Origin: JAGLOK01 sp963676355 | GTDB lineage: Bacteria; Bacillota; Clostridia; Christensenellales; UMGS416 | Length of the DNA stretch: 64,000 bases | Reading direction: 5' to 3' | Assembly: GCA_963676355.1 (NCBI GenBank) | Contig: OY781093.1 | Coordinates: 2,294,001 to 2,358,000, forward strand | Part shown: positions 61,492-64,000 of the stretch, piece by piece | How positions within the stretch are numbered: position 1 is the first letter of the stretch | Layout: each line of letters starts with the position of its first letter | Made by a program: the position numbers and the translations under genes | The notes under the pieces: model-generated | What the model was told of the DNA's origin: nothing | Databases searched by the model: none | The model's input: the letters and a program-made list of their open reading frames with translations, nothing else

Positions 61492-62376
61492 TTAGCCTTT
61501 TACCGCCCCGATAGTCAGTCCCTTAACATAATATTTCTGGAAAAAAGGATACAATATAATCATGGGCAACATGCCTACAACCGCTATTGCCATCCTCAAT
61601 GTAAGCGATGGAACCGTAACTGAATCCGTAACAATCATTGATGCATCCATAGACTGTGTTAGATACTGTATGTTTGTCAGCATATTATTAAGCAATGCCT
61701 GCAATCCCACAAGATCTTTATCTGTAATATAGTATAAACTGTTTCTCCAATCATTCCAATACATTAAAGCTTTCATAAACCCTATAGTTGCAATAATAGG
61801 CTTGCTTAACGGTATTACCATCTTGAAAAATATCCCAAACTCCTTCATGCCGTCAATTCTAGCACTTTCTAACACTTCTTTTGGAACATTATTTCGGAAG
61901 TATGTTGTCGTTATCAAAACATGAAACGCATTGCATAACAAAGAAGGTATAAGCAAAGCAAATATAGTATTTTTAATATGGAAGATATTGCTCCACATCA
62001 TATAAGTAGGAACAAGCCCCCCTGAAAAAAGCATTGTAAAAAGCACGTAGAAGCTCAATATCCCCTTGCCCGGAAGGCCTGGAACTGTAAGCGTATATGA
62101 AATCATCGTGGTTATTGCAACACCTACTATTGTGCCAATAAGAGTAACAGTTATAGTAATAAAGTATGAATGAAAAACGCTGCCTTCACCAATTACATAT
62201 TTAAAAGCTGTTAAATCTATTTTATTTGGCATCAATGTATATCCATATTTAATAATATCAGATTCAGGAGAAATTGACGACATAATCAATAATGCCAAAG
62301 GGAATATAACTAATAGGCATAAGATTATCATAATTAAATTTATAGTAATCTGAAAACCCGTATCTTTTTTAACCAT
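61492..62376 (-). CDS. ABC transporter permease, LplC/YtcP type
   Basis: A 294-residue CUT1 permease with six predicted helices. The docking loop reads EVLESARIDGMKEFGIF, and the C-terminus is KGLTIGAVKG. AGGAGG precedes ATG 62376, 10 bp after the LplB-type gene. It shares the LplC architecture with the 35139-34258 gene but is clearly diverged from it. It pairs with the upstream permease to import a glycoside. Confidence 0.92.
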   Translation of the reverse strand: MVKKDTGFQITINLIMIILCLLVIFPLALLIMSSISPESDIIKYGYTLMPNKIDLTAFKYVIGEGSVFHSYFITITVTLIGTIVGVAITTMISYTLTVPGLPGKGILSFYVLFTMLFSGGLVPTYMMWSNIFHIKNTIFALLIPSLLCNAFHVLITTTYFRNNVPKEVLESARIDGMKEFGIFFKMVIPLSKPIIATIGFMKALMYWNDWRNSLYYITDKDLVGLQALLNNMLTNIQYLTQSMDASMIVTDSVTVPSLTLRMAIAVVGMLPMIILYPFFQKYYVKGLTIGAVKG

Positions 62377-62386
62377 TTTACGCCTC

Positions 62387-63304
62387 CTAAAGAATTGCGT
62401 TTTCTTCGCTTAATTTTCTTATTACCGCATTTGCAAGTAATACAAGAGCGAATCCAACGAAAGACTGATAAAATCCTGCTGCCGCAGACATGCCCATATT
62501 GGCAGTATTCATTAAGCCGCGGTAAACATATGTGTCTATAGTTTGTGTCACATCTATAAGCGCGCCGCTATTTAACGGAACTTGATAAAATAAGCCAAAG
62601 TCTGAATTGAATATTTTACCAACAGACAAAATCATTAGTGTTATAATTGTTGGCACCAAGCTTGGCAATGTGACATTCATAAAGCTTTTAAAGCGGTTGG
62701 CTCCATCGATATTTGCCGCTTCATAAAGTCTAGGATCTATAGCTGACATATTTGCGAGATAAAGGATACACCCTGTACCTGTCGTTTGCCAAAAATGAAT
62801 AAAAATCAAGATAAACGGCCACCACTTTGGCTGGCTATAAAAAGAAATAGGTTCCATACCCAACCTTGATATGATGTGTTTATTGATATACCCTGTGTCT
62901 CCAGCCAAAATAGCATTTGCCAAGTATGAAACTATGATTATTGATAAAAGCCCAGGAAAAAGAATTATTGTCTGATAAAACTTTCGGGTTGTTTTATTTT
63001 TTAACTCATGCAACATAAATGCCACAAGTATGGAAATAATTGTACCCAAAACAATAAATGTAACATTGTAAAGGATAGTATTCCTTGTCATAAGCCATGC
63101 ATCTGAACTCCTAAAAAGAAACTTGAAATTATCTAGTCCTACCTTCTGGCTTCCGAAGATTCCGCCTTTAAGGGTATATTTTTCAAATGCTAAAATTAAA
63201 CCGCTCATAGGTATATAGTTGTTTATAAAAAAATAAACTATAGCTGGCAATGCCATCATATAAAATGGCAAATATTTTTTTACCTTTTTCACAAAAGTTT
63301 TCAT
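62387..63304 (-). CDS. ABC transporter permease, LplB type
   Basis: A permease of about 305 residues. ATG 63304 (MKTFVKKVKKYLP) is chosen because upstream in-frame codons cross the terminator hairpin. LplB hallmarks: LPFYMMALPAIVYFFINNYIPMSG, YTLKGGIFGS and docking loop YEAANIDGANRFKSF. It is separated from the binding-protein gene by an intrinsic terminator, so its transcription depends on read-through or another promoter. Confidence 0.92.
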   Translation of the reverse strand: MKTFVKKVKKYLPFYMMALPAIVYFFINNYIPMSGLILAFEKYTLKGGIFGSQKVGLDNFKFLFRSSDAWLMTRNTILYNVTFIVLGTIISILVAFMLHELKNKTTRKFYQTIILFPGLLSIIIVSYLANAILAGDTGYINKHIISRLGMEPISFYSQPKWWPFILIFIHFWQTTGTGCILYLANMSAIDPRLYEAANIDGANRFKSFMNVTLPSLVPTIITLMILSVGKIFNSDFGLFYQVPLNSGALIDVTQTIDTYVYRGLMNTANMGMSAAAGFYQSFVGFALVLLANAVIRKLSEENAIL

Positions 63305-63329
63305 CACTACAAATCCCTTCCTCTTTTTG

Positions 63330-63368
63330 AAAAAAAGGCGCACTGCAGCAAACACTGACAAGTGCGCC
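63330..63368 (-). terminator. Intrinsic terminator between the binding-protein and permease genes
   Basis: AGTGCGCC (63361-63368) and GGCGCACT (63337-63344) form a perfect GC-rich 8-bp stem on the minus strand. It is followed by seven T (63336-63330). Within an operon this would give abundant binding-protein mRNA and lower permease expression. Confidence 0.8.
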
Positions 63369-63379
63369 CTACTATTTTG

Positions 63380-64000
63380 CTAGTTATTTGTTCCTAAAAA
63401 TTCGTTCAACTGTTTTTGTTTCTCAGCAATAACAGTATCAAGACCAGCTTCTTTAAGAGATTCAATAAATTCTGGCAAGTATGTTTCCGGATCCAGTGCA
63501 CCGCACTCTATACCGTTTTGATATTTACTTGCTATGTTGTCTAATTGTGTGATTTCGTTTGTTACGTTAGTTGGATCAAAACTAAATCCAAGAGCCATAG
63601 ATTTCTGAGCATTAGTATTGCTCTCAATAAGTTTTTCTGCATAATCAGGATTTTCTGTATTCCAACGAATTCTGTTGGTATTAGATATGCCTGATCCAAG
63701 GTGATAGGTACAGCTTTTGGCATCTTGTCCATCCAAGTAACTTCCCATTCCATTCTCATCTAATTGATAATGCACACCTTCGATTCCATAACTGATAAGA
63801 TTGCCGACTTCTATATCTGAAAACCATAGATTTAAGAATTTTACGCAAGCTTCAGGATGTTCTGTGGCAGACATTACAGTATAAGTTACATTATTGTAAG
63901 TTCTTGCTGCTGGCTCACCCAACAACACAACTCCCATATCTTTTCTGCAAGTAGTTGACTGGTAAAAAGCTGTATTAAAATCAGCTTGTCCAATAGTCGA
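63380..64000 (-). CDS. LplA-type solute-binding protein, C-terminal part only
   Basis: The frame is open to the right window edge, so the N-terminus and signal peptide are missing; 206 residues are visible. The C-terminal part matches LplA/YtcQ-type proteins: TYTVMSATEHPEACVKFLNLWFS, GIEGVHYQLDENG and a final YLPEFIESLKEAGLDTVIAE segment. It is the binding partner of the two following Lpl-type permeases. Substrate: probably the glycoside later attacked by the esterase, GH2 and GH3 enzymes. Confidence 0.88.
   Translation of the reverse strand, partial: STIGQADFNTAFYQSTTCRKDMGVVLLGEPAARTYNNVTYTVMSATEHPEACVKFLNLWFSDIEVGNLISYGIEGVHYQLDENGMGSYLDGQDAKSCTYHLGSGISNTNRIRWNTENPDYAEKLIESNTNAQKSMALGFSFDPTNVTNEITQLDNIASKYQNGIECGALDPETYLPEFIESLKEAGLDTVIAEKQKQLNEFLGTNN

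Noticed and set aside
1..64000. tRNA, rRNA, CRISPR arrays, riboswitches, prophage genes
   Set aside because: Looked for by eye in gaps and found none; no regularly spaced short repeats and no integrase or phage structural genes.

Overview
The window is AT-rich and uses Shine-Dalgarno starts throughout, with several TTG or GTG starts. It carries lipoprotein-type solute-binding proteins, many YesM/YesN-type two-component systems, and CUT1 transporters without their own ATPase. This points to a low-GC Clostridia genome, probably a Lachnospirales-like plant- or glycan-degrading anaerobe; the species cannot be named from the sequence. Every intact gene lies on the minus strand, so transcription runs from high to low coordinates. 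The only plus-strand coding trace is a decayed IS3-family transposase.

Layout in the direction of transcription (right to left): (1) 64.0-48.9 kb is a glycoside locus: Lpl-type ABC transporter (binding protein cut by the window edge, two permeases), YesM/YesN pair, carboxylesterase, GH2, two intracellular GH3 enzymes, a HAD hydrolase, then 6-phosphogluconate dehydrogenase. (2) 48.2-37.2 kb is the most unusual block: a lipoprotein with a threefold repeated domain, followed by a tight four-gene operon encoding TIR-3TM-RCC1, TIR-like-3TM-LRR, SLOG-4TM (SLATT-like) and HD-RyR proteins. It ends at a strong terminator. (3) 37.0-36.7 kb holds a deleted, stop-ridden IS3/IS407-like transposase. (4) 36.1-16.0 kb is one long catabolic run: Lpl-type transporter, response regulator, a 914-residue dual-sensor kinase, two BNR/sialidase-like proteins alternating with two HpaI-type aldolases, aldo/keto reductase, Gfo/Idh oxidoreductase, SDR, NagA-like deacetylase, FGGY kinase, creatininase-family amidohydrolase, NagB-like protein and an EamA transporter. 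(5) 15.1-10.2 kb is a ChvE-MmsA-MmsB multiple-monosaccharide transporter whose binding protein is a tandem fusion of two near-identical ChvE domains. (6) 10.1-4.3 kb is a sugar-sensing operon: unknown protein, membrane-anchored periplasmic binding protein, histidine kinase, AraC-type regulator and a XylF-like lipoprotein. (7) 3.9-0.7 kb is a CUT1 sugar transporter (two permeases, binding protein), followed by a secreted staphylococcal-nuclease-type lipoprotein running off the left edge.

Most of the window is sugar capture and catabolism, each transporter paired with its own sensor-regulator. The TIR/SLOG/RyR block is different in kind. Two proteins have a cytosolic N-terminal TIR or TIR-like region, the same three-helix membrane module with a Cys/His cluster, and a predicted extracellular LRR or RCC1 sensor, a topology recalling Toll-like receptors. 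They sit beside a SLOG-linked membrane protein (a possible pore) and an HD-RyR protein. TIR enzymes make NAD-derived nucleotides, and SLOG and RyR domains are linked elsewhere to such signals. I therefore propose a Thoeris-like, surface-sensing signalling or immune system. That function is inference; the domain content and topology are read from the sequence.
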